This document shows positions 50,305-59,303 of a stretch of DNA of 64,000 nt, piece after piece (position 1 is the stretch's first letter; every line of letters starts with the position of its first letter). Position numbers and translations under genes: made by a program. The notes under the pieces were generated by a model that was not told where the DNA came from, did not search any database, and saw only the letters and a list, made by a program, of their open reading frames with translations. Source of the DNA: Streptomyces brevispora (lineage in GTDB: Bacteria; Actinomycetota; Actinomycetes; Streptomycetales; Streptomycetaceae); assembly GCF_007829885.1 (NCBI RefSeq), contig NZ_VIWW01000001.1:2356001-2420000 (forward strand). The letters are read 5' to 3'.

Positions 50305-50475
50305 AGGCGGCCAGGTAGGTGTACCGCCCATACGGCGTGCAGTCCGTCAGACGGCCAGGTAGGTGTCCCGCTCATACGGCATGCAGTCCGGCGGCCAGGT
50401 AGGTGTACCGCTCGCACGGCGTGCAGTCCGTCAGGCGGCCAGGTAGGTGCACCGCTCATACGGCATGCAGTCCGT
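50305..50475. repeat. Tandem repeat, four units of 40-44 bp
   Basis: The block GGCCAGGTAGGTG begins at 50309, 50353, 50393 and 50437. Each copy is followed by a version of 'ACCGCTCATACGGCATGCAGTCCG'. The third step is 4 bp shorter because TCAG is missing. The array lies upstream of the molybdoenzyme operon (minus) and the P1 peptidase (plus), within 560 bp that holds no supported gene. Confidence 0.85.
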
Positions 50476-50780
50476 GCGCGGCAACGACTCCCCGGGCGGG
50501 GGCGATCCACCCGGGGTGGGCGAGGGCCGACGGTTCCGTCCGAAGCCGGTGCGGCCTACGCCTGCATCGTCCGAGCCGGCCTTACTTCCGGGACCTTGAC
50601 CCATCGTTCGCTTGTGGATGCGTTCGCGATATTTCGACCTCGCCCGGTCCTTCCGCTCCCGCAGGTACGTTCACCTTGCGCTGACCAGCAGTCAGCCGCC
50701 CGCACTCCCGATCACCACCACGATCGCGACCCCGATCGCGATCACCACCCCGATCGCGACCAGAACACGAGGAGTACCGG

Positions 50781-52004
50781 ATGACCGGCCAGGACAGCGC
50801 GGACCCGCTGAACCCTTCACAGCCGTCACCACCGTCACAGTCGTCACCGCCCTCACCGCCGTCGGAACCGTCCGAGCCGTCACCACCGTCGGGTCCGCCG
50901 CAGCCCGCAGGGCGGCTTGACGCGCTGACCGATGTCGCCTGGGTGCGGGTCGGGCATGCGCGGGTCGTGGGTGAGGGGGCGCTCAGCGGCACCACCGTGA
51001 TCCTCGCCCCCGAGGGCGGTGCGGTCGCCGCCGTCGATGTGCGCGGCGGCGGCCCCGGCACTCGGGAGACGGACGCGCTCGACCCGCGCAATCTGGTGCA
51101 GCGCATCGATGCCGTGGTCCTCACCGGCGGCAGCGCGTACGGCCTGGACGCGGCGTCCGGGGTGATGGCCTGGCTGGAGGAGCAGGGGCGCGGTGTGCGG
51201 GTCGGCGCCGATCCGGCACAGGTCGTTCCGGTGGTCCCGGCGGCGTGCGTCTTCGACCTGGGCCGGGGCGGTGACTGGCGGGCCCGCCCGGACGCGTCGA
51301 CCGGCCGGGCCGCCGTGGAGGACGCCGCGTGCACGGAGCCGGGGGCGGCGGTCGCCGAGGGATGCGTCGGCGCGGGTACCGGTGCGGTCGCCGGGCGGCT
51401 GAAGGGCGGGGTGGGGACGGCGAGCGTCCTGCTGCCGTCCGGGATCACGGTGGGCGCGCTGGTCGTGGTGAACGCGGCGGGCTCGGTGCTCGATCCCCGT
51501 ACCGGGGTGCTGTACGGGGAGTACGGCGCCGCCGAGCCGGCCGTCGCCCCCGCGCCGGAGATCCACCACACGGCGCAACAGCGCCTGGCGCAGGCGCGCG
51601 ACGCGAACGCGCGCCCCCCGCTCAACACCACGCTCGCCGTCGTCGCCACGGACGCCGATCTCAGCCGGGCGCAGGCGCAGAAGCTCGCGGGCACCGCGCA
51701 CGACGGACTGGCGCGCGCCATCCGGCCCGTGCATCTGCTGACCGACGGGGACACCGTATTCGCGCTGGCCACCGGCGGACGAACACTGGACCCGGCGAAC
51801 CCGATCGCGCTCAATGACCTGCTGGCGGCGGGTGCGGAGGCCGTGACCCGTGCCATCGTGAAGGCCGTTCGGGCCGCCACGGGCGTCAACGGCAGCGAAG
51901 GCGGCGGCACATATCTCTCGTACAGCGATCTCTACGGTGTGCAGCAGCACTCGCGGCAGCCGGAGGGCGACAGCAGCCCTGAAACCGAATCGCCTTGCAC
52001 GTAA
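50781..52004 (+). CDS. P1 (DmpA/S58) family peptidase
   Basis: 407 residues. The first 50 residues are a Ser/Pro-rich low-complexity region. The core has 'RVGHARVVGEGALSGTTVILAPEGG', 'VVLTGGSAYGLDAASGVMAWLEEQGRGV' (about residues 112-140) and 'NTTLAVVATDADLSRAQ' near 285, the motif around the autoprocessing nucleophile. This family cleaves itself and then acts as an aminopeptidase or amidase on N-terminal amino acids or beta-peptides. The real substrate is unknown. Repeats of GATCGCGACC lie just upstream. Confidence 0.88.
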   Translation: MTGQDSADPLNPSQPSPPSQSSPPSPPSEPSEPSPPSGPPQPAGRLDALTDVAWVRVGHARVVGEGALSGTTVILAPEGGAVAAVDVRGGGPGTRETDALDPRNLVQRIDAVVLTGGSAYGLDAASGVMAWLEEQGRGVRVGADPAQVVPVVPAACVFDLGRGGDWRARPDASTGRAAVEDAACTEPGAAVAEGCVGAGTGAVAGRLKGGVGTASVLLPSGITVGALVVVNAAGSVLDPRTGVLYGEYGAAEPAVAPAPEIHHTAQQRLAQARDANARPPLNTTLAVVATDADLSRAQAQKLAGTAHDGLARAIRPVHLLTDGDTVFALATGGRTLDPANPIALNDLLAAGAEAVTRAIVKAVRAATGVNGSEGGGTYLSYSDLYGVQQHSRQPEGDSSPETESPCT

Positions 52005-52138
52005 GGAAGTTCGGAGGAATTGCCGGGAACCTTCTGCGTGTGTCGTAAGTTTTCCTGAAGCCCTGTCACGATGTCAGACCCAGGGACTACGTTGAGCACG
52101 CATCGGGTAACACGCGGCGACGGCCTGGAGACAGCACC

Positions 52139-52906
52139 TTGAGCGATCCGTACGAGACAACCGAGCAGCACCTCGAGCGACTCCTGCGACGGGCTCTCAA
52201 CTCGTTCGACCTGTCGGACAGCACGGTGGAGCGGCTCGGCACAGCGCTCGCACACAGCAGTTCCCTGCACTCCTCGCACCACAGCTCGACGCTGCACCGC
52301 GAGACCTACCGGCATACGTACCTGCTGGCCGACGGCAGCCCGTTCGCCCTCTGGGAGCTGGTGCACTGCGGTCAGCGGGACACCGCGGACCCCCAGTACG
52401 GCTCGCAGCCCGGCATCCGGCAGCACGAGCTCTACGACGACGAGGCGGACGTGCACATCGCCGCGGCCCGGCTCGCCGGCTTCTGCGACGCCCTGGTCTT
52501 CGGGGACGACGGGCCGCAGGCCGACCTGGAGATCCTCGCCACCCTGATGGCCGCGCCCCCGGCCCCGCTCCCCCGGATGTACGCCCCGGACAACTCCGCG
52601 GACCACGCCCGCCGGGTACTGCGCCGCGCGGAGAACGGGAACGTCCCGGGCGAGGAAACCGCCCGCCTGCTGCGGGCCGCCTTCGCCCACCACATCACGC
52701 AGATCTTCGGCCGGCAGTGCCAGGTGGACGGGCGGGACGCGGGCTTCACGCTGTACGAGCACGCCTTCCTGCTCCTGGACGGCAGCGAGACGAGCCTGTG
52801 GGAGGTCGAGCACACGGCGACACCGGACGGGCGCCACATGTGCGAGGTGTACGGCGACGAGGAGACCGCGCGCATCGCGATGGAGAGCCGTACGCGCATC
52901 TGCTGA
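52139..52906 (+). CDS. DUF6227-like protein
   Basis: 255 residues from a TTG at 52139. It contains two similar halves: 'HRETYRHTYLLADGSPFALWELVH' (about residues 54-77) and 'GFTLYEHAFLLLDGSETSLWEVEH' (about 200-223). These look like an internal duplication of a beta-rich unit with the pattern L-L-x-D-G-S-x-x-x-L-W-E-x-x-H. Streptomyces proteins of this type are annotated as DUF6227. The role is unknown. A terminator hairpin follows. Confidence 0.78.
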   Translation: MSDPYETTEQHLERLLRRALNSFDLSDSTVERLGTALAHSSSLHSSHHSSTLHRETYRHTYLLADGSPFALWELVHCGQRDTADPQYGSQPGIRQHELYDDEADVHIAAARLAGFCDALVFGDDGPQADLEILATLMAAPPAPLPRMYAPDNSADHARRVLRRAENGNVPGEETARLLRAAFAHHITQIFGRQCQVDGRDAGFTLYEHAFLLLDGSETSLWEVEHTATPDGRHMCEVYGDEETARIAMESRTRIC

Positions 52907-52965
52907 TCGCACGGGGCACGACACGGGGCGGGGCGGGACCGCGGGCCGGTGTCGTGAACGGACAT

Positions 52966-53003
52966 GACGGTGCCCGCAACCCCTCAGGGGTGCGGGCACC
53001 GTC
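52966..53003. terminator. Terminator between the DUF6227-like gene and the MFS pump
   Basis: GACGGTGCCCGCA pairs perfectly with TGCGGGCACCGTC around an inner ACCCCTCAGGGG segment. It sits 60 bp after one gene and 38 bp before the end of the convergent MFS gene, so it can work in both directions. Confidence 0.7.
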
Positions 53004-53040
53004 ACACGCTCAGACCGCTCTCAGTCCGGCCCCAGCCCGC

Positions 53041-54588
53041 TCAGTGTGCGAGCGCGGGCTCCTTGGCGGGTTCCGCGGTGGGGTCGGCCGCCGCCTCGCC
53101 GCCATCCTCCTCCACGTGCTGCTTCGGCCGGGCCGGCAGTGCGAACATCACCAGGAAGATCACCCCGAGCACTCCGGCCACCCACCACAGCGAGTGCTGG
53201 AATGCCTCGGCGAACGCCGGCCCCACCTCCGCGGGCTTGAGCTTGTCCCCGATCGACCCGAAGAAGATGACCGAGACCAGTCCGAGGCCGAGCGCATTGC
53301 CCATCTGCTGCACGGTGTTGAACAGCCCGGATGCGGATCCCGAGTGCTCCTTCGGTACCTCGGACAACACCGCGTCGGCCAGCGGGGCCACGATCAGCCC
53401 CATGCCGACGCCCATGACGACCAGCGGCAGCGCCATCTGCCAGGACGTGATTCCCATGCCGTAGCGGTCGGACTCCCAGATGTAGAGCATCAGCCCTGCG
53501 GCCATCACCAGCGCTCCCGCCTGGAGCACCTTGCGGCCGAAGCGCGGCACCAGCTTCTGTACGGAGATCCCGGCGGCGACCGAGACCGCGATCGAGAACG
53601 GGATACCGGTCGTGCCGGCCCGCAGCGCGCTCCAGCCGAGCCCCATCTGCATGTACAGCGTCCAGACCAGGAAGAAGATGCCGAGGCCGATACCGAAGGT
53701 CAGCTGCACGGCGATACCGGCGGCGAAGCTCTTGACCCGGAACAGCGACAGCTCGACCAGCGGCGAACCGTCCCGGCGCGTCTTCGACCGCTCGAAGAGC
53801 ACGAGGACCAGGAAGACCACAAGGCTGCCTGCCATCGAGAAGTAACCCCAGAGCGGCCAGTCCAGCTCCTCGCCGCGGGTCAGCGGGTAGATCAGCATGA
53901 GCATCCCCGCTGTCACCAGCACCACACCGATCAGGTCGAGCCGGAGCGCCTTCGGCGCCTTGGACTCGGTGATGAACTTGCGCCCCAGGATCAGACCCGC
54001 GACGCCGACCGGCAGGTTGATCAGGAAGATCGGACGCCATTCGAGACCGGCGATGTTCCACTCGGTGAGCAGCGCGCCCAGCAGCGGCCCGGACACGGCA
54101 CCGAGGCCGACGATCGCGCCGAAGAGACCGAAGACCTTGCCGCGCTCGTGTGCCGGGAAGGTGGCGTGCACGATCGACAGCACCTGCGGGACCATCAGCG
54201 CGGCCGTGCCGCCCTGGAGGATGCGGGAGGCGACCAGCATCTCCGGGTTGGCGGCGAAGCCGCACAGCGCGGAGGCCACGGTGAAGCCGCCGATCCCGAT
54301 GAGGAACAGCCGCTTACGGCCGTAGATGTCGCCGAGCCGGCCCCCGGTGATCAGCCCCGCGGCGAAGGCCAGGGCGTATCCGGCGGTGATCCACTGGATC
54401 GAGCTGAACGTGGCACCGGTGTCCCGCTGGATGCTCGGGATGGCGATGTTGACGATCGTGACGTCGACCAGGTCCATGAAGGCCGCGGTCATCACGATGG
54501 CCAGCGCGAACCACCGGCGGCGGTCCGAGGAGTCCGAGGACACCGCGGGGGCGGCCGCCCCGGACGGCTGGGGTGCTGAAGAAGTCAT
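53041..54588 (-). CDS. MFS drug transporter, 14-helix DHA2 type
   Basis: 515 residues with about 14 membrane segments. 'VTIVNIAIPSIQRDTGATFSSIQWITAGYALAFAAGLITGGRLGDIYGRKRLF' (about residues 42-95) gives the DHA2 motifs D1 and A, and 'ASRILQGGTAALMVPQ' motif B. Members export drugs, dyes or secondary metabolites by proton antiport. It is divergent from the WYL regulator with a long inverted repeat between them, so that regulator probably controls it. Confidence 0.9.
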   Translation of the reverse strand: MTSSAPQPSGAAAPAVSSDSSDRRRWFALAIVMTAAFMDLVDVTIVNIAIPSIQRDTGATFSSIQWITAGYALAFAAGLITGGRLGDIYGRKRLFLIGIGGFTVASALCGFAANPEMLVASRILQGGTAALMVPQVLSIVHATFPAHERGKVFGLFGAIVGLGAVSGPLLGALLTEWNIAGLEWRPIFLINLPVGVAGLILGRKFITESKAPKALRLDLIGVVLVTAGMLMLIYPLTRGEELDWPLWGYFSMAGSLVVFLVLVLFERSKTRRDGSPLVELSLFRVKSFAAGIAVQLTFGIGLGIFFLVWTLYMQMGLGWSALRAGTTGIPFSIAVSVAAGISVQKLVPRFGRKVLQAGALVMAAGLMLYIWESDRYGMGITSWQMALPLVVMGVGMGLIVAPLADAVLSEVPKEHSGSASGLFNTVQQMGNALGLGLVSVIFFGSIGDKLKPAEVGPAFAEAFQHSLWWVAGVLGVIFLVMFALPARPKQHVEEDGGEAAADPTAEPAKEPALAH

Positions 54589-54603
54589 ACGAAGAAGTTA
54601 AAT

Positions 54604-54634
54604 GCCCATTAGGTCAGGTCGTGACCCAATGGGC
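54604..54634. promoter_or_regulatory. Inverted-repeat operator between MFS pump and WYL regulator
   Basis: GCCCATTAGGTCA (54604-54616) and TGACCCAATGGGC (54622-54634) are 13-bp arms with one mismatch around a 5-bp spacer, in the 62-bp gap between the divergent genes. This is the size expected for a dimer site that could control both promoters. Confidence 0.7.
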
Positions 54635-54650
54635 GGGCATCCTGGGTGAC

Positions 54651-55631
54651 ATGACCGACACCCCGGCACGACTGCTGAATCTGCTGTCACTGCTCCAGAC
54701 GCCGCGCGAGTGGCCGGGCAGTGAACTCGCCGACCGACTCGATGTCAGCCCGCGCACCATCCGCCGGGACGTCGACCGCCTCCGTGACCTGGGATATCCG
54801 GTCGAGGCGACGCGCGGTTCGGTCGGCGGCTACCGGCTCGTGGCCGGCACGGCCATGCCACCGTTGCTGCTGGACGACGAGGAGGCGGTGGCGATCGCGG
54901 TGGGGCTGCGGGCCGGGGCCGGTCACGCCATCGAGGGCGTCGACGAGGCCTCCGTCAGGGCGCTGGCCAAGCTGGAGCAGGTGCTGCCGTCGCGGCTGCG
55001 CCACCGGGTCTCCACCCTCCAGAACGCCACGGTGCCGCTGACCCGCGGTGACGGTGCGACGATCGACCCGCAGACGCTGACCGTGATGGCGTCGGCGGTC
55101 ACCGGGCGGGAGCGGCTGCGGTTCGCGTACCGCGCGGGGGACGGCGCCGAGACGCGGCGGCAGGTCGAGCCGTACCGCCTGGTCAGCACCGGGTGGCGCT
55201 GGTATCTGGTCGCGTACGACCTGGAGCGGGATGCCTGGCGCACCTTCCGGGTCGACCGGGTGAGCGATCCGTATCCGACCGGGGCCCGCTTCGTGCCCCG
55301 TGAGCTGCCCACCGGCGATGCGGCGGAGTTCCTGAGCAACTCCATGGCGCGTATCAAGCCGGAGCTGGCGGTCGACGTGAGCTTCGCGGCCCCGGCGGAA
55401 TTCGTCGCCTCGCGGCTGCCCGCCTCGATCGGCCCGCTGGAGCCGACCGGCGAGCACAGCTGCCGGCTGCGCGCGGTGCTGTCGGACTCGCTGGAGTGGG
55501 TGGCGGTGCGGCTGGCGATGGTCGACTGCGAATTCACCGCGCACCGGCCGCCGCAGCTGGTGACGTATCTGAACGATCTGGGCGGCAGGCTCACCCGCGC
55601 CGCAGCGCCCCCGGCGGCCCGAAAAGGATGA
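54651..55631 (+). CDS. WYL-domain transcriptional regulator (YafY/DeoR-like)
   Basis: 326 residues from the ATG at 54651; an upstream GTG at 54621 lies inside the operator and is less likely. The N-terminal winged helix is 'WPGSELADRLDVSPRTIRRDVDRLRDLGYPVEATRG' (about residues 20-55). The WYL domain includes 'RLVSTGWRWYLVAYDLERDAWRTFRVDRVSD' and a WCX-type C-terminus. WYL domains sense nucleotides or small ligands. It is the likely regulator of the divergent DHA2 pump through the 54604-54634 site. Confidence 0.88.
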   Translation: MTDTPARLLNLLSLLQTPREWPGSELADRLDVSPRTIRRDVDRLRDLGYPVEATRGSVGGYRLVAGTAMPPLLLDDEEAVAIAVGLRAGAGHAIEGVDEASVRALAKLEQVLPSRLRHRVSTLQNATVPLTRGDGATIDPQTLTVMASAVTGRERLRFAYRAGDGAETRRQVEPYRLVSTGWRWYLVAYDLERDAWRTFRVDRVSDPYPTGARFVPRELPTGDAAEFLSNSMARIKPELAVDVSFAAPAEFVASRLPASIGPLEPTGEHSCRLRAVLSDSLEWVAVRLAMVDCEFTAHRPPQLVTYLNDLGGRLTRAAAPPAARKG

Positions 55632-55719
55632 GCCCCGGCGCCAGGGGGGGGTGGGCGCCGGGACTCAGCTCAGGGGGCCGAAGTGAAGCGGCCCAATTCG
55701 GAGGTTACTGGACTTGGGC

Positions 55720-56718
55720 TCACGCCGCAGCGTCAAAGCCCGTGTCGTGAGCCATTCTCTTCAGTTCGAGCAGCGCGTGCTTCTCGATCTGGCGGATTCG
55801 CTCCCGGGTCAGCCCGTGCTGCTTGCCCACCTCGGTCAGCGTCCGCTCCCGGCCGTCCTCGATGCCATAGCGCATTCGGATGATGGAGGCGGTCCGGTTG
55901 TCGAGCTTGCCGATCAGGTCCTCCAGCTCCTCACTGCGCAGCAGCGTCATCACCGACTGCTCGGGAGAAACCGCCGAGGTGTCCTCCAGCAGGTCGCCGA
56001 ACTGCGTGTCGCCGTTGTCGTCCACCGACATGTTCAGGCTGACCGGGTCACGGGCCCAGTCCAGTACGTCACCGACCCGCGATGTCGTGGAGTCGAGCTC
56101 GGCGGCGATCTCCGCGTGCTCCGGGTCTCGCCCGTGCTCACGGTTGAACTCGCGCTGTACACGACGGATCCGACCGAGCTCCTCCACCAGGTGGACGGGA
56201 AGCCGGATCGTGCGCGACTGGTCGGCTATGGAGCGGGTGATGGCCTGCCGGATCCACCACGTCGCATACGTGGAGAACTTGAAACCCTTGGCGTAGTCGA
56301 ACTTCTCGACCGCGCGGACCAAGCCCGCGTTGCCCTCCTGGATCAGGTCGAGCAGGGGCAGCCCGGCCCTCGGATACCGGCGGGCGACGGCAACCACGAG
56401 TCGGAGGTTGGACCGGATGAATACGTCCTTGGCGCGCTCGCCCTCGGCGACCAGCGCCTCGAGCTCCTCGCGCGAGGCCCCGCCGGCATCGCTCTCCACC
56501 ACGCCGTCCAGGATCCGCTGCGCGAAGACGCCCGCTTCGACGATCTGCGACAGCTCGACCTCCTTGGCGGCATCGAGCAGCGGTGTACGCGCGATCTCGT
56601 CCAGGTACATGCCGACCAGGTCGCGATCGGCGATCTCCCCGCCCACCGCGCGAACACTGCTTGCCCGGCTGGTCCCGCCGGTGGCGGACGAACGACGGGC
56701 GACGGCACGGGTTGCCAT
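55720..56718 (-). CDS. hrdD: Principal-like sigma factor HrdD
   Basis: 332 residues from the ATG at 56718 with AAGGAG 6 nt upstream; the open frame runs further but lacks another signal. Region 1.2 'DLVGMYLDEIARTPLLDAAKEVELS', region 2 'FIRSNLRLVVAVARRYPRAGLPLLDLIQEGNAGLVRAVEKFDYAKGFKFSTYATWWIRQAI', and region 4.2 'LTEVGKQHGLTRERIRQIEKHAL' are all intact. Length and start 'MATRAVARR' agree with HrdD, the non-essential group 2 relative of HrdB. It reads promoters very close to those of HrdB, and in S. coelicolor its own expression depends on alternative sigma factors. Confidence 0.9.
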   Translation of the reverse strand: MATRAVARRSSATGGTSRASSVRAVGGEIADRDLVGMYLDEIARTPLLDAAKEVELSQIVEAGVFAQRILDGVVESDAGGASREELEALVAEGERAKDVFIRSNLRLVVAVARRYPRAGLPLLDLIQEGNAGLVRAVEKFDYAKGFKFSTYATWWIRQAITRSIADQSRTIRLPVHLVEELGRIRRVQREFNREHGRDPEHAEIAAELDSTTSRVGDVLDWARDPVSLNMSVDDNGDTQFGDLLEDTSAVSPEQSVMTLLRSEELEDLIGKLDNRTASIIRMRYGIEDGRERTLTEVGKQHGLTRERIRQIEKHALLELKRMAHDTGFDAAA

Positions 56719-57237
56719 GCGTGCTCCTTGCTGAGTAGGTCGCGACACCCTTTCGGGTGCCCTGCTTCCGATGGAAACAACGACTGGAATCCGGACAGAA
56801 TTCCCACGCCTGGCATTCATTTTCGCGATCATGCAGTACCCTGTCGCGTCACCCGGGGAGGGTGCCTGACCCAGTTCGGTGCGCAAGTGCAGGTCAGGCC
56901 GGGTATCGAGTCCGGCCTGGAGCCCTCACGGACATCTCCAGCCATGACGCACGTGAGACCGCCCTCACATCCGACACGGTGCCCTCTCGCACTAGGCCAA
57001 CGCCCCTGGTTGCGCTCTTACTCCGAAGACGGCCCGCACCGGCTCCTGGTTGCCCGGGGATGCCCGTAGTGCCGATGCGAGCCCTTGGTCCAGCCGCGAC
57101 AACCGGAACCGCGGACCTGGTCCCGGCCGCGGTGCCCTAGGTCCGCAGCCGGTCACGTCCCTACGCCCACAGACCGTGGCATCCCTAGGTCCGCAGCCCG
57201 TTACGGAGCGCCGTTGCGGTGCCTAGCGTGATGGCGC
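56719..57237. other. hrdD upstream region with short direct repeat
   Basis: About 520 bp between the divergent hrdD and the questin-oxidase-like gene. The hrdD promoters must lie here but I cannot place them with confidence. The only clear structure is a 16-bp direct repeat CCCTAGGTCCGCAGCC at 57135-57150 and 57183-57198, 48 bp apart, near the rightward gene. Confidence 0.5.
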
Positions 57238-58278
57238 ATGGACGACACGACGCTCAAGGCACACGACACTTCCGGCACGCTCGACGAAGCACTGGAGCGG
57301 CTTCACTCCTTCGGCCCCGAGCGGGAGGGCTGGCTGAGCAATCACGCCCCGATGGCGGTCGAGGCGCTGGTGCACCACGGCCAGGCACCTGGTGTGCACC
57401 GGTGGCTGGACCGCTACCGCACGAAACTGGAGGACATGCCGGACCGGTTCACCGAGGTGACCCCGGCCAACTGGCGCGAGGCCCTGGGCGACCCGCGCCG
57501 CATCGCCGACTGGACGGCGTACTTCGAGCGCGAGACGGCCGACCGGCCCTGGCGCGAGGTCCTCGCCGAGTGGTGGCCCCGGCTGCTCCCCGGCATCGCG
57601 GCCGGCGCCACGCACCCGGTGATCCGGGTCGGGCACTGCGTACGCACCCTGCTGACCTCGGGGGAGAACGCGCCCCGCGTCGCGGAACTCGCCCACGGGC
57701 TCGGCTACTGGGCGGCCCGCCATCAGCCGCTGCCCCCGCTGACCGCGCTCCCGCCCGCGCCCGACGCAGCGGCCGCACTGGACGCGGTCGACCGGGTGCC
57801 GGACCAGAACGGCGGCATCCGGGAACGGCTCGGGCAGCTCACCGGATTCCCGCTGTGGCCGGGGCAGCCCGTGGCGGACCCCGACCTCGCCCGCGCCCGG
57901 CTCCAAGAACTGGTGCGCGCCGCGACCCACCGCTACGCGGCGTACGCGCACGGCTCGCCGGTCATGCTGGTGCACGCCGCCACCGCACCCAATGCCGTAC
58001 TCCGTACGCTGCCGGCGCTCCCCCGGGAGCTGTGGGCTCCGAGCCTGGGCGCCGCGTGGGCGGCCGGTGCGGCGGTCACCGCCGCGTACTCCCCGGCACG
58101 GCCCGCCGACTACCCGGCCGCGCCCGACGGCCTGACCCCCGAGGAGGTCTTCGCGCAGGCTGCCGCGCACGGCGACGACCACACCATCAAGTTCACCGAC
58201 ACCGCACTGGACGTCGGCGGCCCGACCGCGCTGGCCGCCGCGCTCCGCTCGATCGAACTGAACCCGCCGGTCCTCTGA
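57238..58278 (+). CDS. Questin oxidase-like protein (DUF4243)
   Basis: 346 residues. 'LSNHAPMAVEALVHHG' (about residues 32-47), 'HPVIRVGHCVRTLL' with its conserved His residues near 125, and the C-terminal 'AAAHGDDHTIKFTDTAL' match the questin oxidase-like family (PF14027). In fungi that family opens an anthraquinone ring by Baeyer-Villiger-type oxidation. In Streptomyces the members are uncharacterised. It has no signal peptide. A strong terminator follows. Confidence 0.8.
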   Translation: MDDTTLKAHDTSGTLDEALERLHSFGPEREGWLSNHAPMAVEALVHHGQAPGVHRWLDRYRTKLEDMPDRFTEVTPANWREALGDPRRIADWTAYFERETADRPWREVLAEWWPRLLPGIAAGATHPVIRVGHCVRTLLTSGENAPRVAELAHGLGYWAARHQPLPPLTALPPAPDAAAALDAVDRVPDQNGGIRERLGQLTGFPLWPGQPVADPDLARARLQELVRAATHRYAAYAHGSPVMLVHAATAPNAVLRTLPALPRELWAPSLGAAWAAGAAVTAAYSPARPADYPAAPDGLTPEEVFAQAAAHGDDHTIKFTDTALDVGGPTALAAALRSIELNPPVL

Positions 58279-58293
58279 TCCCTGCCATGAACC

Positions 58294-58331
58294 GGGGCCC
58301 GTCCGGCGAGCGCGCCCGCCGGACGGGCCCC
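58294..58331. terminator. Terminator after the questin-oxidase-like gene
   Basis: GGGGCCCGTCCGGCG pairs with CGCCGGACGGGCCCC around a short loop, 15 bp after the stop at 58278 and before the convergent dioxygenase gene. Confidence 0.75.
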
Positions 58332-58384
58332 ACGGGGCGTTGCGTCGCACGCCCGCGCCGTACCGGGAGTGCGCGGCGCCGCTC

Positions 58385-59167
58385 CTAGCCGTACTGCAAC
58401 GAACGCTTGGCCAGTCCCATCCAGAACCCGTCGATCATGCTGCGCCCCTGGTCGAGGTCGCGCTCCGCGGCGCCCAGCGTCACGAAGAGCGGGGCGAAGT
58501 GCTCGGTGCGCGGATGGGCGAGCCGGCCCGCCGGGGACTTGTTCTCGAAGTCCAGCAGCGCGTCGATGTCCTGCGCCTGGAGTGCGCGGCTCCCCCAGTC
58601 GTCGAACTCCGCCGACCACCCGGGGGTGCCGCCGCCCGAATGCCGCAGAGCGGCCAGGTTGTGGGTGAAGAAGCCACTGCCGACGATCAGGACGCCCTCG
58701 TCGCGCAGCGGCGCGAGCTTGCGCCCGATGTCCATCAGCTTCTGCGGGTCCAGCGTCGGCATGGAGATCTGCAGCACCGGGATGTCGGCCTCCGGGAACA
58801 TCTCCACCAGCGGGACGTACGCCCCGTGGTCGAGCCCGCGGTCCGGGATGTCCTGGACCGGCGTACCGGCGCCGCGGAGCAGCTTGCGAACGCTCTCGGC
58901 CAGCTGCGGGGCGCCCGGGGCGGCGTACCGCACCCGGTAGTAGTGCTCGGGGAAGCCCCAGAAGTCGTAGACGAGCGGAATCGTCTCGGTCGCGCCGAGG
59001 GCGAGCGGGGCTTCCTCCCAGTGGGCCGAGACCATGAGGACGGCGGTGGGGCGTGGCAGCCCGGCGGACCAGGCGGCCAGCTCACCGGGCCAGACCGGGT
59101 CGTCGGCCAGCGGCGGGGCGCCGTGGGAGAGATAGAGGGCGGGCATGCGCTCCGCGGTGACTGTCAT
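58385..59167 (-). CDS. Extradiol ring-cleavage dioxygenase, LigB/DODA type
   Basis: 260 residues from the ATG at 59167, which has GAGGAG just upstream. 'YLSHGAPPLADD' near residue 15 and 'VSAHWEEAPLALG' near 46 supply metal-binding His residues. 'LVYDFWGFPEHYYRVRYAAPG' and 'DHGAYVPLVEMFPEADIPVLQIS' complete the LigB-type pattern, closest to 4,5-DOPA dioxygenase-like proteins. It is divergent from a MarR regulator, a layout typical for aromatic-compound-inducible genes. Confidence 0.88.
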   Translation of the reverse strand: MTVTAERMPALYLSHGAPPLADDPVWPGELAAWSAGLPRPTAVLMVSAHWEEAPLALGATETIPLVYDFWGFPEHYYRVRYAAPGAPQLAESVRKLLRGAGTPVQDIPDRGLDHGAYVPLVEMFPEADIPVLQISMPTLDPQKLMDIGRKLAPLRDEGVLIVGSGFFTHNLAALRHSGGGTPGWSAEFDDWGSRALQAQDIDALLDFENKSPAGRLAHPRTEHFAPLFVTLGAAERDLDQGRSMIDGFWMGLAKRSLQYG

Positions 59168-59303
59168 GGCACTCCTCATCTGCTGCTGCTCAAGGTAAGT
59201 CTTCTACTGGTGGCCTTCAGAAGGAACTTTTCTTTAACCTTCAAGTTCCCATATTTGGAGACCTTAGCTCTATCTAGTTCAACTTTCAAGAAAAGGTCGT
59301 ACA
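59168..59303. promoter_or_regulatory. AT-rich divergent control region, dioxygenase / MarR
   Basis: This 136-bp region is much more AT-rich than its surroundings. It has several TTCAAG or CTTGAA-like elements, for example CCTTCAAGTTCC near 59238 and ACTTTCAAG near 59282. CCTTCAGAAGG (about 59214-59224) is an imperfect inverted repeat. These are candidate MarR operators; exact promoters cannot be fixed by eye. Confidence 0.45.
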
